In this document: positions 53,754 to 63,264 of the stretch, piece after piece
Layout: every line of letters begins with the position of its first letter
Numbering within the stretch: position 1 is the first letter of the stretch
DNA from: JANJTB01 sp032027125
GTDB lineage: Bacteria > Bacteroidota > Ignavibacteria > Kapaibacteriales > UBA2268
NCBI GenBank assembly: GCA_032027125.1
Contig: JAVSMQ010000001.1
Span: 470,160-534,159 of the forward strand
Length of the DNA stretch: 64,000 bases
Reading direction: 5' to 3'
Notes under the pieces: model-generated
The model's input: only the letters and a program-made list of their open reading frames with translations
Database searches by the model: none
Told to the model about the DNA's origin: nothing
Program-made: the position numbers and the translations under genes

Positions 53754-54434
53754 TTAGCAGTATTTTCCAAATGAAAAAAAACATACAACTAACTTCATTA
53801 ACAAATAAATAATCAATCCTACGATTAATATTATAAACATGCTTAATGCCTGATAAGTATTACCGGGTCTAATCAGAAATGTTTGAACATCTAAAAAGCT
53901 AAAGTCTTGTATTTTTTTATTTTTATCAATTCCATAAATTCTCCAATCAAATTTTGCCCCCTTGGCACCATCTAAATCAAAATTATATTCATTAATTCTG
54001 TCATTTTCTTTAATGATAATTTTTTGTATTGGCTTGCAATAAGATGAACTATATAAAAAAGTATAATTAGATGCTTTAAAATTATAATAACCGCCTTTAC
54101 CTAATTTTATATATGAATTATCTGAATAATAAATTTCATCTTCACCATTTAACTTTTTTGATATACTTTCGCCATTAGGTTGTTTCCCTTCAACTTGTCC
54201 TTCATTTAAATATACATTGCCGCCTTTTTCAACAAATTTTACTTCGGTACTATCATTTGAATATACATGGTCTCCTTTCTCAGCAAATTTTATTTCGGTA
54301 CTATCATGCAAAATTATACCAATGACTTGTTGTGATTCTGAAGGGAAATTGATATTTGAATATTGTACAGTACTACAAGAATTTGCCATTGCGATACATA
54401 TAAGTATCATAAAATACAACATTACTGTTTTCAT
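53754..54434 (-). CDS. Hypothetical lipoprotein with C-terminal membrane helix
   Basis: 227 residues from the ATG at 54432-54434, which starts a signal sequence ending in the lipobox ANSC (MKTVMLYFMILICIAMANSC). A start at 54599 would add 55 residues unlike a protein start. The body has two near-repeats (LHDSTEIKFAEKGDHVYSN and NDSTEVKFVEKGGNVYLN), a central YYNFKASNYTFLY segment, and a C-terminal helix (about 195-220). Family not recognised. AT-rich. The 323 bases upstream (54435-54757) hold no gene, only the terminator at 54705-54732. Confidence 0.65.
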   Translation of the reverse strand: MKTVMLYFMILICIAMANSCSTVQYSNINFPSESQQVIGIILHDSTEIKFAEKGDHVYSNDSTEVKFVEKGGNVYLNEGQVEGKQPNGESISKKLNGEDEIYYSDNSYIKLGKGGYYNFKASNYTFLYSSSYCKPIQKIIIKENDRINEYNFDLDGAKGAKFDWRIYGIDKNKKIQDFSFLDVQTFLIRPGNTYQALSMFIILIVGLIIYLLMKLVVCFFSFGKYC

Positions 54435-54704
54435 AATTAAACCCCTTTTTAAAATGGCTATTACTTTTATTTGATTAAAAAGAACATTCAACAAGAGAAA
54501 AAACGTATTTGATTTTGTGATCAATTCTAAAAATGATTTTGTATAACAATCACAATCTCTTGGTACAAAATTAATATTTTCACAAACTGAATATGTCACA
54601 ACGATGTAAAAAAAATGTCATAAAAATGTAAAAATATTTTATAATAATAATATTATGCATTTCAAAATGAAAACATTTATAATGGGGATTTTAGAATAAA
54701 TAAA

Positions 54705-54732
54705 TGTCCGTCAACTTTGAAATTGCCGGACA
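54705..54732 (-). terminator. Terminator after the LRR protein gene
   Basis: TGTCCG pairs with CGGACA, with an inner CAA/TTG pairing; on the minus strand TTTATTTATT follows. It lies 25 bases after the 54758 stop. Confidence 0.7.
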
Positions 54733-54757
54733 TAATATTATATAATTTTCTTTTTAC

Positions 54758-55654
54758 CTATTCTTCGAGACCAGTCTCGGCTTCTTCTTCAGGTTCTTCA
54801 ACATATTTATCAAATATGATGTTTGTATTCGGCATACATCTTACTAACTTCAATACTTCCTGAAAGTCAAGTTTGTTGTTTCGGAGATTCAGCAATCTCA
54901 GATTTTTAAGCGAACAGAGATTGAAATTTACATCCTTCATCTTGTTACCTTCAAGATTCAGCTCTCTCAAATTCTGAAGTTTTGTTATTGCATCCGGTAA
55001 TTTGACAATCTTATTATTACTCAGGTCGAGGTAATGCATTTTTGATAGTTTGCCGATATTTTCCGAAATATTTTTCACTTTATTTTCAGATAAATCAAGA
55101 TATTCCAATTCACTGAAATTTGTAATACCTTCAGGAAATTCATTAAATTTGTTATCTTTTAGAATTAAACTTCGCAGATTTGCAGGTAAATCATCCGGTA
55201 ATTCTTTTAATTTTTGCTTAACATGAACAGCAATCGGATTAGCAGCTTTTGTGACAGTGCTGCCTAAATCAGGACTTTGACTATTTAATCCTTCAATACT
55301 ATTAAGGACTTTAATCATTGCAGCCTGAGACCCATCAACCTGCTTTATGATTTTTTCATAAATTTCGGCTGCATGCAGAAAATTATCTTTTGCTTCACTA
55401 ACCATACCCATATCACGATATAAGTATCCCAGACTTTCATAAGCAGCGGCTGTCCAATATCTGCCTTGAAATGAATTCACTTTGCCTGCCGAAAGAAGTC
55501 CTTCATTAATATATTTGGCTGCATTGTCGAAATCTTTTCCTTCGCGGTAGGTATTTCCGAGTTTAATATTTCGGATAGCAAGGTCAAGATTTGATGACTC
55601 TGATGCAAATAATGCCGTACCAATGATTAATATTAATAAAATATATTTTTTCAT
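54758..55654 (-). CDS. Secreted TPR plus leucine-rich-repeat protein
   Basis: 298 residues. A signal sequence (MKKYILLILIIGTALFASES), two TPR-like helical units (residues 25-105), then at about 150-265 five or six leucine-rich repeats of the bacterial LxxLxLxxNxLxxLPxxI kind (LEYLDLSENKVKNISENIGKLS, HYLDLSNNKIVKLPDAITKL, LRELNLEGNKM). The tail is acidic (EEPEEEAETGLEE). A protein-interaction module in the periplasm or at the surface; no catalytic part. It is encoded 20 bases after the 55675 gene. Confidence 0.85.
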   Translation of the reverse strand: MKKYILLILIIGTALFASESSNLDLAIRNIKLGNTYREGKDFDNAAKYINEGLLSAGKVNSFQGRYWTAAAYESLGYLYRDMGMVSEAKDNFLHAAEIYEKIIKQVDGSQAAMIKVLNSIEGLNSQSPDLGSTVTKAANPIAVHVKQKLKELPDDLPANLRSLILKDNKFNEFPEGITNFSELEYLDLSENKVKNISENIGKLSKMHYLDLSNNKIVKLPDAITKLQNLRELNLEGNKMKDVNFNLCSLKNLRLLNLRNNKLDFQEVLKLVRCMPNTNIIFDKYVEEPEEEAETGLEE

Positions 55655-55674
55655 TTTTCAATCCTCTGTATTAA

Positions 55675-56781
55675 TTAAAAAGGTGTACGCCAAATATTAT
55701 AACGAAGACCGAGATTCACCGATAAATGAGTTTTGCCTATATCAATCTGCTCAAATCCTGCAACACCCGTATTAAAAACAAGGCTCTTGGAAAATGAATT
55801 GAACACTGAAATACCGCCGAAAATTTCGATTGGATATTTGCAGCCCGGCGATCCGAGATAATACTCAAGGCTCATCAGACCACCGTCAAAATTCATTCTG
55901 TGTTGTCCCTGATTATAGATGTAACCGTCAGCCCAGAAATAACCAAGGAATAAATTAAATCCCTGAACAACATTTTCCGTCTTATTGAGCTCAATTTTAC
56001 CACCGGCACTAACTGAACTAATATTCGTATTCCACTGCTCACGATAGTGCGGCATTAGAGGTAATTCTTCATAATTGGTAAAGAATTTCGGAGCTAAATA
56101 TTCATACCGGATTTCGAATCCTTCCCAGAAACCTACCATTTTACCAAGATTTACAGAAAACTGCAATCCAAGCCCCGGGTCGTTTGTTACCTTTCCGTCA
56201 CCTTGTGAAAAGAATATTTTGGATACACCTGCTACTGAAACCAGCGTTTTGTAATCCATACAATTCACAAAATTCTGATTGATTACCAGTTCAATATTTT
56301 TTGAATTTGTTTCTTCAACCTGTTTTAGGCTCTGCACCATCAGGTCGAGAATTTTATTTCTTTCGGCACCCTTTTCGATTGTATAAATAGCAACCGTATC
56401 ACGCATCCTTGATTCGAGTTCATTTATCTTTTCAAGAAGTATCTGGCGATCGGAATCAGGAGCTCCAATTACTTCTTTTTCAAGAGATTTTGCGATTTTA
56501 TGATATTTTCGCAAAATATTCAATTCCATATCCTCTAACTCCTCAAATACCGGTTGCTTTGCTTTATTTTTAGCTTCAACTCCCAGAATTTTCAATTGGG
56601 TTTCGAGTATTACAGCCATTTTGTAATATTCCATAAGTTTCATCGCAAACAGCCCTTGGCTATCTTCGTATAACTCTATTTCTAAAGTACTGGATATTTC
56701 AGGTACTGTAATGATGGGTACAGCACTCCAAAGAGGAGTGGAAATTATGGCAAGCATCCATAGAATCAATATGTTTTTCAT
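55675..56781 (-). CDS. Exported protein with coiled-coil N-terminus and barrel-like C-terminus
   Basis: 368 residues, signal sequence ending near LWSA. Residues 40-160 are helical and charged (QLKILGVEAKNKAKQPVFEELEDMELNILRKYHKIAKSLEKEV), while 175-368 show alternating strands (LGLQFSVNLGKMVGFWEGFEIRYEYL, SLEYYLGSPGC) ending HLSVNLGLRYNIWRTPF, with an aromatic last residue as in outer-membrane beta-barrels. I recognise no named family. It leads a two-gene unit with the LRR protein. Confidence 0.7.
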   Translation of the reverse strand: MKNILILWMLAIISTPLWSAVPIITVPEISSTLEIELYEDSQGLFAMKLMEYYKMAVILETQLKILGVEAKNKAKQPVFEELEDMELNILRKYHKIAKSLEKEVIGAPDSDRQILLEKINELESRMRDTVAIYTIEKGAERNKILDLMVQSLKQVEETNSKNIELVINQNFVNCMDYKTLVSVAGVSKIFFSQGDGKVTNDPGLGLQFSVNLGKMVGFWEGFEIRYEYLAPKFFTNYEELPLMPHYREQWNTNISSVSAGGKIELNKTENVVQGFNLFLGYFWADGYIYNQGQHRMNFDGGLMSLEYYLGSPGCKYPIEIFGGISVFNSFSKSLVFNTGVAGFEQIDIGKTHLSVNLGLRYNIWRTPF

Positions 56782-56899
56782 ATAAAATCCTTTTATTTAT
56801 ACAAACTTCTGTAATATAGACAATTATTATGCCAATTTATTAATTTGTCAATTAAGTGCAATTCTAAAAAAATAGAATTATATATTTTGACTTCCAGGC

Positions 56900-57370
56900 T
56901 ACTTTATGTTACGAAGCAGCAGCGTAGCCAATACGTGTTATAAAATTTTCCACCCCCTAACCAGCGCCAGCGGGGGACAAATACCAAATCCCGAAATTTG
57001 TCACTCTAAAACGAATCGAAGTGTCCTTATTTTAATTATTCCCCTCTTGAGGGTTGTCCGAAGGACGGTGTGGAAGGATTTAATTCGTCAGCAAAACCAC
57101 AAAAAATTAAAACCATCCACCCCGTCGCAAGCGACACCCCTCAAGAGGCAGGGCTGATACGTTCTAAATAAACTCAACGAATTTTATAATCGTTACAACA
57201 TTAAACGTCACTTTGTGGCTGGTCATTCTGAACGAAGTGAAGAATCCAGGCTGTTAATTAGTGAAGACATGGACTCTTCGCAAGCTCAGAGTGACAATTC
57301 TTAGGGTTTTATTTTAAAAATAATAGAACGTATCAGCCCTGCCTCAAGAGAGGAATTGAATAATTTATTC
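56900..57370. repeat. Composite repeat region with an inverted pair, interrupted by a MITE
   Basis: Apart from MITE copy 2, this gene-free stretch contains CCACCCCCTAACCAGCG, then an inverted pair: TTCCCCTCTTGAGGG with TTGTCCGAAGGACGG on the left (about 57040-57083) and its mirror CCACCCCGTCG, GCGACACCCCTCAAGAG continuing after the MITE as AGGAATTGAATAATT on the right (57115-57147 plus 57351-57365). Such CCCTCAAGAGGGG palindromic repeats are frequent between genes in this phylum. No coding sense. Confidence 0.65.
57148..57342. mobile_element. MITE-like element, copy 2, with 8-bp target duplication
   Basis: A 195-bp non-coding element with perfect 19-bp terminal inverted repeats (GCAGGGCTGATACGTTCTA) and flanking direct repeats CTCAAGAG at 57140-57147 and 57343-57350. 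The inside is shared with copy 1 (GGCTGTTAATTAGTGAAGACATGGACTC type core with the TCATTCTGAACGAAGTGAAG arm). It interrupts an older palindromic repeat that would be continuous without it. A transposase acting in trans is expected elsewhere in the genome. Confidence 0.8.
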
Positions 57371-57396
57371 GTGGTAATAATTTGAAAATTTATAGG

Positions 57397-59001
57397 TTAT
57401 TCCAAATCAATGATACTGCCGAATATTTGAGGTAATTTGTAGTCATGATTCCCGAATGCCGAGAAAAGCTGTTTGGTAGATAAAATTATTCCGCCGAATT
57501 TTCCATCAGCAAAGTTATATGCAAAATCAATCCGTAATGTATGACTCGGCGAGCTTGATTTTATGAAATGAAAACGTAATCCAAAACCGGCTGAATTATA
57601 AAATCTTGTCTCATACAATTTCTGGTCCTGATTCCAGACTGCCCCAATATCCCAAAATGCCGCCGCCGATAAATTCATAATCCAGATTGGTATATCGGGG
57701 AAATATCGCAGTTCAAGGTTGGAAACGATTCTGTTTTCACCTGCAAATCTGTTGGCATTATATCCCCGAAGTCCCGCATCATTATCAAGTACCAACTGAC
57801 GGAAAGCACGCCAGTTCCAGGCAGTCTGCTGACGGAATCGTGCAGCCAGAACAAGCCCGTCAAACAATTTTGTAAAACCTAATCCCAAAAATTCCTGATA
57901 AGTATAGGATGCTATACTTTGTTTGAATGCACTTGCTCCTGTCAATTGCCCGAAAAGATATGACCTTCCGTTATAAACTGAAGCTTCTCCCTGAGCACCG
58001 GCATAATATCTGTCTTCTCCTTCACTTCCGATTGAAAATATTTTACCGAGAGTAGCCGAGCCGTAGCCGCCTACCACCATATCCTCGACATGATAATAGT
58101 TTACTTTTTCGGAAATATGGAAATCCTGCTGGGTTGAGGAAAACATAAGCAAAATCTTTCCGGAATTATCAAAAACCTGACGGGTTAATTCATCAGGTCT
58201 CTGTACTTTATTATATTCGACTAATCCTGTAGCAAAAATTCTATCCTTACGTCTCCACGAGCGGCTGAAAAATGCTGTTCCGACATTTTCATGGTAGGGT
58301 TTTAATGAGAAAGAATCCTGTTTGTCGAATACAAAAATATCACCAAAGGAATTCAAACCCGTGATACCATAAGAAAATTCCGTATCAAGAGTTCTGAACG
58401 GTTTGAAAAGCTGGAGATTCTGTGTAGTTTTGAATTTGTTTGCCGAAATACTGCCAAATAAAGTCAGTTCGCTGCGAAACAACCTCTGCTTTTCCAATAT
58501 ACCTATCCCCTGCCATCCAATATCATTCTCCCCTCTGTGTAAAGCCTCAAATGTAAGAGCAGTTCCTGTGCCCAACAAATTGAATTCCTGAAGTCTTGCA
58601 CCGTAATTTGTAACTCCACCTCCCGAGCCAAAAAGCAGTGAAGGATAGAATGACCATCTGTCCTTAGTTATGACATATATGTTATAAACATTCTCACCGA
58701 CACTGTCAATTTCAATATAGACATTTGTAAAAAGTCCTGTACGTCTTAGATTTCGTTCAGTTTCGAGTAGGTAATCTTCGTCAATGAAATCACCTTCTTT
58801 AAATAAGATTTCGTCATCTATGATAAAATCCCTGGTTGTGGCATGAAGATTATTCAGAAACGGTGAAGCAAAAAACCAGTCGTTGTCCTTTTGCTCGAAA
58901 ACATCACGCTTATCAAGAATAATCTTTCCAACTCTCAATTCCTTTGAATACCCGTTCAAAGAAATTATCATGAAAAGCAAAAGTACAAATATTTTATTCA
59001 C
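57397..59001 (-). CDS. Omp85/BamA-superfamily outer-membrane protein
   Basis: 534 residues with a signal sequence, starting with GTG at 58999-59001 (no ATG fits). A POTRA-like periplasmic segment (FIIDDEILFKEGDFIDEDYLLETERNLRRTGLFTNVYIEID) is followed by a 16-strand-like barrel. The conserved L6-loop motif of the superfamily is present as LRGY in DNDAGLRGYNANRFAGENR. Shorter than BamA (one or two POTRA modules), so more like the TamA or surface-antigen branch. Role in outer-membrane protein insertion or secretion is inferred from family. Confidence 0.88.
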   Translation of the reverse strand: MNKIFVLLLFMIISLNGYSKELRVGKIILDKRDVFEQKDNDWFFASPFLNNLHATTRDFIIDDEILFKEGDFIDEDYLLETERNLRRTGLFTNVYIEIDSVGENVYNIYVITKDRWSFYPSLLFGSGGGVTNYGARLQEFNLLGTGTALTFEALHRGENDIGWQGIGILEKQRLFRSELTLFGSISANKFKTTQNLQLFKPFRTLDTEFSYGITGLNSFGDIFVFDKQDSFSLKPYHENVGTAFFSRSWRRKDRIFATGLVEYNKVQRPDELTRQVFDNSGKILLMFSSTQQDFHISEKVNYYHVEDMVVGGYGSATLGKIFSIGSEGEDRYYAGAQGEASVYNGRSYLFGQLTGASAFKQSIASYTYQEFLGLGFTKLFDGLVLAARFRQQTAWNWRAFRQLVLDNDAGLRGYNANRFAGENRIVSNLELRYFPDIPIWIMNLSAAAFWDIGAVWNQDQKLYETRFYNSAGFGLRFHFIKSSSPSHTLRIDFAYNFADGKFGGIILSTKQLFSAFGNHDYKLPQIFGSIIDLE

Positions 59002-59102
59002 GTATAAATTTCATTATTTTAATCAAAATTTGGATTTCATTGATTCGGCTGATAATTGCTGATTATTTGAAAAGAAATATATGTTTTATATACAATCATA
59101 CA

Positions 59103-59840
59103 TCATTTCTTCATACAGGGGCAAATTAATTCCTTCGTTTCATCAGAGATTTTTATATCATCAAAAGTTTTGAAATTTTTGACCATGCTTTTGACATTTT
59201 CATAACCTTTGTTCACATTGTCAGTGTTGTCAAGCCAGTATTGGTATGCCTGGGCGTTTGTCAATCCGCAGAACTGCATAAGAATTGCCGACGAAACATA
59301 ACCTGATTGATGCCATCCGTTCCAGCAATGGAAATAGATTGGTCCTTCTGATGGATTATCAATTACATTTTTTACCATCAGCAGCAAATTTTTCATTGCC
59401 TTCCTGTCATTTCCCGAATTTTGCAGATAATTAAGCGTATCATTTGTTTCATTGTTAATGTACTGACGTTTGGATTCCGCAAAATTAGTTGAATAGAGAT
59501 AGACAGCATTTGAAAAACCCTGCATGCACAAATGAGTCAATCCGTCATCCGGAAGAGGATTGTGATTATCGCGTTTATTTGTCTTATGATAAAAATTATT
59601 ACTTCCGCCGCGATATGCTACACCGTATAAAATAGTACGCATATTACGTGTACCGTAAACATCCTCAAATCCATTGCCAAAATTGTCAGTAATTTTCTCG
59701 TTCAGACAATCAACTTTATACAGAGTTTTGTAATAGTCGGCTTTATCTTTGATAGATTTGAAATCTTTAGCACTTGATAAACTGAAGCTGACAAACAACA
59801 TACCCATGATGGAAAGTGTCAAAATTCTATTTAAATTCAT
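59103..59840 (-). CDS. Secreted tyrosine/dual-specificity phosphatase-like protein, altered signature
   Basis: 245 residues from the ATG at 59838-59840, which starts a signal sequence (MNLNRILTLSIMGMLFVSFS); a longer start at 60053 would run through the OsmC gene. The phosphatase-loop region reads FHCWNGWHQSGY. The usual signature is HCxxGxxR(S/T)G; here the Arg that binds phosphate is Gln while the Cys and Gly are kept. It may therefore be inactive or use another mechanism. Eleven bases after the OsmC gene, so probably in one operon. Confidence 0.7.
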   Translation of the reverse strand: MNLNRILTLSIMGMLFVSFSLSSAKDFKSIKDKADYYKTLYKVDCLNEKITDNFGNGFEDVYGTRNMRTILYGVAYRGGSNNFYHKTNKRDNHNPLPDDGLTHLCMQGFSNAVYLYSTNFAESKRQYINNETNDTLNYLQNSGNDRKAMKNLLLMVKNVIDNPSEGPIYFHCWNGWHQSGYVSSAILMQFCGLTNAQAYQYWLDNTDNVNKGYENVKSMVKNFKTFDDIKISDETKELICPCMKK

Positions 59841-59850
59841 CTGAAATAAT

Positions 59851-60270
59851 TTAATCTTTAACAATTTCACCATCCCACGAGACTTCGCATCCTGACCGTT
59901 GAAACATGGCTGATGCTGAACAGAATTTTGTCTGTGACAGTTCCATAGCTCTATCCAAATCTTTTTGTTCTGCATCAGGGCTTCTAAGAATATAATGCAG
60001 ATGTACTGAAGTATAAACCTTTGGATGCTCTTCTGCCCTCTTGCTGTCAACAATCACCTGAAGTTCATCAACGCGTTTTCTTTGCTTTTTGATTATGAAC
60101 ATCACATCCATAAAGGAACAAGCCGCCATCGCTTCGAGCATGACAACCATAGGACTTGAAGCGCTGCCGTCACCGCCATGCTCAATTGAACTGTCAAAAT
60201 GTGTTTCCAATCCATCGGGGTCGGTTGCAGTCAGGCTTTTGTTTTGTTTAGATTTTAATATTACTTTCAT
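59851..60270 (-). CDS. OsmC/Ohr-family protein
   Basis: 139 residues with the OsmC fold. Both reactive Cys positions are present: Cys in AMAACSFMDVMFIIKKQR and in LSQTKFCSASAMFQRSGCEV. OsmC-type proteins reduce organic hydroperoxides in the cytosol; this shorter branch is the YhfA-like group, whose substrate is not fixed. ATG at 60268-60270. Divergent from the DUF3160 gene across 275 bases. Confidence 0.93.
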   Translation of the reverse strand: MKVILKSKQNKSLTATDPDGLETHFDSSIEHGGDGSASSPMVVMLEAMAACSFMDVMFIIKKQRKRVDELQVIVDSKRAEEHPKVYTSVHLHYILRSPDAEQKDLDRAMELSQTKFCSASAMFQRSGCEVSWDGEIVKD

Positions 60271-60545
60271 TTTTCAATAAATCCGCGATTTCAAAAAAAT
60301 ATACACGAATTAACAGTTGTTTTACTTTATGATTATACTGATTAGTCGGGGAGTTACATTCTTTGAATATATTTTTCAGGTAGCGGCGGCTCATTTTCAC
60401 TTTCCGGTTAAAGATTATGCAGGAAGTAATTATTTTGACTTTATACAATTTCTTACGATATTCGAAAAATAAATAAATAATTTGAACAACATATTCATTA
60501 AATCATTATATTTGATAAATATAAAAATCTTAAAGGATAGTTGTT

Positions 60546-63134
60546 ATGAAAAAATTTATTTTATTCTTTTTGTTTGGGGCAACAACAACATTTGCTCAAT
60601 TTGATATTGAAGCTTATAAAGAGTATCTCAATAGTCATAAGGATATGTCAGTAGAGGGATTATTGCAGGAATATCCTGCAGGAAATTTCCTTAGTGAAGC
60701 TCCAACCGATTTTATGAAATCGGAATATGCAGACAACATTTCGCTCAAATTTGCACTTACCGATTATGAAAAAAGCCTTATTAACAAACATGGTTTTATG
60801 GTCAGCGAGAGGCTTAATTATCCAACCTTTTTAAATGGATTTTTGGATGTTTTTAAAAAAGATATACCTGTGTATTTGTCTTCAGATGCTATGCTGCACG
60901 CATTGCATTTTTCTTTCGATAAAATACTGTATGGTTTTGAGAGTTCAGTTTTGTATTCACATCTTGAAAGTGCAATTAAGAAGATGAAAATGAACGTTGC
61001 GATTGTTGCAATTGACAATTCGCCTCAAATCTATAAGAAAGCAGTTAATGATTTGGATATATATTTAACTGTAACCCAAAAATTGCTACTTGATACATCA
61101 AGTTGTACATTCCCTGAAAATGAAATTGAAGTCAATGCAATTATGGAGTTGATTAAAAATAAATCTCCCCAAATGTATCCTCTTTTCTCTGAAACATTCA
61201 GATTAATTGATTTCAGTCAGTTTACTCCAAGAGGTCATTACACTCCGGTTCTTCATAGTTATAATAATAATAAAATTACAAAATATTTTCTGGCAATGAC
61301 CTGGCTTGGCAGAATAGAAATTCTTATAACAAATCCGAAAAATGAAGATTCTCCAAAACATGGTTTTGATGACCTTCAAAGAATGGCTATTCTTTCTGCA
61401 TTACTTTCTGAAACTGCTGTAAAATCAGGAGCTGATGAAGACATTACTAACATTGACGGAATATTAACATTTTTACTTGGAAAACAGGACAATATAAATC
61501 TGACTGAGTTAATAAATACCCTGAATGAAATGTCGTTAAGCGCATTTGATTTATGTGATACTGTCAAATATACATCATTTAAAGAAAAATTAATAGAATT
61601 AAAATCAGCTAATCAACTTTACAATTCACAATTACTTGAATCAGATCCATTCAATCCTGAACAAATTGTACAACCATCAACTTTTTTATTAATGGGCCAA
61701 CGTCCGATTCTTGATGGATTTATAACAGCAAATGTGGTGTATGACAGAATTATTTATAAAGGTAATAAAGTAGCAAGAATGATACCGTCAACTTTGGATA
61801 TTCTTTTTTCCTTGGGAAATGATGCAAGCGTCCAATTGCTTTCTGATAAACTTGAACAATATTCATATTCTACTAATCTTGCAGCGTTGCGTTACCTGAT
61901 TGAATCTTATAATGTTGAATTCTGGAAAAGCACAGCTTATACCTGCTGGCTTAATGGAATACGTAGCTTAAACCCTCCTTTATTCAGAGGTAACCTGCCT
62001 AAATTTATGCAGACTGCTGCATGGTGGCAGAAAACTATCAATACACAACTTGCAAGCTGGTCGGAATTAAGACACGATTTTATGTTATATACAAAACAAC
62101 CGAGTACAAATATGATTATGTGCTCATTTCCATACGCTTATATTGAACCCAATCCTGAATTTTATGAAAATATCAAATCATTTTATTTATCGCTTATTGA
62201 ATTGATAAATTCCGATTATTGTATAAATTGTGATAAACAAGGATACTTGATTAAATTATCAAATCTTTGGGTTGAAGTATGCAATAATCTCAAATCTATA
62301 TCAGAAAAAATATTAAATAATGAGGAATATTCAAAAGATGAAGATGATTTTTTATGTGAAATATTGAAAGAAGGCAAGGTATGCGACCCCAATAGTAAAC
62401 CAGATGATATTGGTTGGTATCTAAGGCTTTATTTTGGTATGGAGGCTGAAATATATTTCGAGAATTATATAAGAGGTACCGGTTTGGAACCGGATAAATT
62501 CATTGTCGCCGATGTCCATACTATTCCAATGGACGAATTTGGAAACGAAGTTGGTTGGGTACTTCATGCGGGTACAGGCAGAATAAATATGGCAGTAATT
62601 ACCGCTCCTACTCCTGATGGCGGAACCCGCTCGTATATCGGACCGGTTTACAGCTATTATGAGTTTATTTCAAATGACTTTAAACGTCTGACAAATGAAG
62701 AATGGCGGGAAATGGACGGAGCCCCTGCTTATCGTCCGGCTTTTACAAATTTGTATTTAGCGGATAAATTCGGAAATAATCCGGTTGGTAAAAAAGTTTC
62801 GTTATTTTCAGTTCCTTTATCGGTATCGGATGATTTGCCGAAAAAAGATGATTATCTGAATCTGAGTTGTTATCCTAATCCGTTTACAAATTCTACTGTT
62901 ATATGTTTTACTATCAATGAGGATATTGCCGATAAAATCATAGAGCTTAATATTTACGATATATCGGGGAATCTCATTAAGTCGCTGATTAATCAAAAAC
63001 TAACCGTAAATAATTATTCTATGGTGTGGGACGGTCTTGATAATCAGAATAAAAAAGTTAATTCCGGTACTTATATTTATTCAATAAAAACCGGTGACAA
63101 AATTCAATCGGGCAAGGTGAATTTGGTGAGATAA
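60546..63134 (+). CDS. DUF3160 protein with T9SS sorting domain
   Basis: 862 residues. Signal sequence (MKKFILFFLFGATTTFAQ), then the DUF3160 domain over about 60-720 (VYLSSDAMLHALHFSFDKIL; FSQFTPRGHY; TAAWWQKTINTQLASWSELRHDFMLYTKQ; YFGMEAEIYFENYIRGTG), and a C-terminal type IX sorting domain (LSCYPNPFTNSTVICF, LNIYDISGNLIKSLI, GTYIYSIKTGDKIQSGK). Biochemical function of DUF3160 is unknown. Followed after 130 bases by a close paralogue, so a tandem duplication. Confidence 0.92.
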   Translation: MKKFILFFLFGATTTFAQFDIEAYKEYLNSHKDMSVEGLLQEYPAGNFLSEAPTDFMKSEYADNISLKFALTDYEKSLINKHGFMVSERLNYPTFLNGFLDVFKKDIPVYLSSDAMLHALHFSFDKILYGFESSVLYSHLESAIKKMKMNVAIVAIDNSPQIYKKAVNDLDIYLTVTQKLLLDTSSCTFPENEIEVNAIMELIKNKSPQMYPLFSETFRLIDFSQFTPRGHYTPVLHSYNNNKITKYFLAMTWLGRIEILITNPKNEDSPKHGFDDLQRMAILSALLSETAVKSGADEDITNIDGILTFLLGKQDNINLTELINTLNEMSLSAFDLCDTVKYTSFKEKLIELKSANQLYNSQLLESDPFNPEQIVQPSTFLLMGQRPILDGFITANVVYDRIIYKGNKVARMIPSTLDILFSLGNDASVQLLSDKLEQYSYSTNLAALRYLIESYNVEFWKSTAYTCWLNGIRSLNPPLFRGNLPKFMQTAAWWQKTINTQLASWSELRHDFMLYTKQPSTNMIMCSFPYAYIEPNPEFYENIKSFYLSLIELINSDYCINCDKQGYLIKLSNLWVEVCNNLKSISEKILNNEEYSKDEDDFLCEILKEGKVCDPNSKPDDIGWYLRLYFGMEAEIYFENYIRGTGLEPDKFIVADVHTIPMDEFGNEVGWVLHAGTGRINMAVITAPTPDGGTRSYIGPVYSYYEFISNDFKRLTNEEWREMDGAPAYRPAFTNLYLADKFGNNPVGKKVSLFSVPLSVSDDLPKKDDYLNLSCYPNPFTNSTVICFTINEDIADKIIELNIYDISGNLIKSLINQKLTVNNYSMVWDGLDNQNKKVNSGTYIYSIKTGDKIQSGKVNLVR

Positions 63135-63264
63135 AAAATAATTTGTTCCTTTTTTCAGTTTCATTTGTCTTATTATCTGAAATGGAATTGTTCGTTTTAA
63201 TGTTTTAGAAAAGGAAATAGTAATTATATATATATGAAAAATGATATAAAATGGAGTTGTTGTG

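Noticed and set aside
53578..53784. 68-codon minus-strand frame with CGIRTRGPL
   Set aside because: It is the antisense translation of tRNA-Lys, a well-known false protein.
56906..57157. 83-codon plus-strand frame in the repeat region
   Set aside because: It runs through palindromic repeats and into the MITE end; composition and context are non-coding.
59841..60053. Longer start for the phosphatase-like protein
   Set aside because: It would overlap the OsmC coding region and precede the signal sequence.
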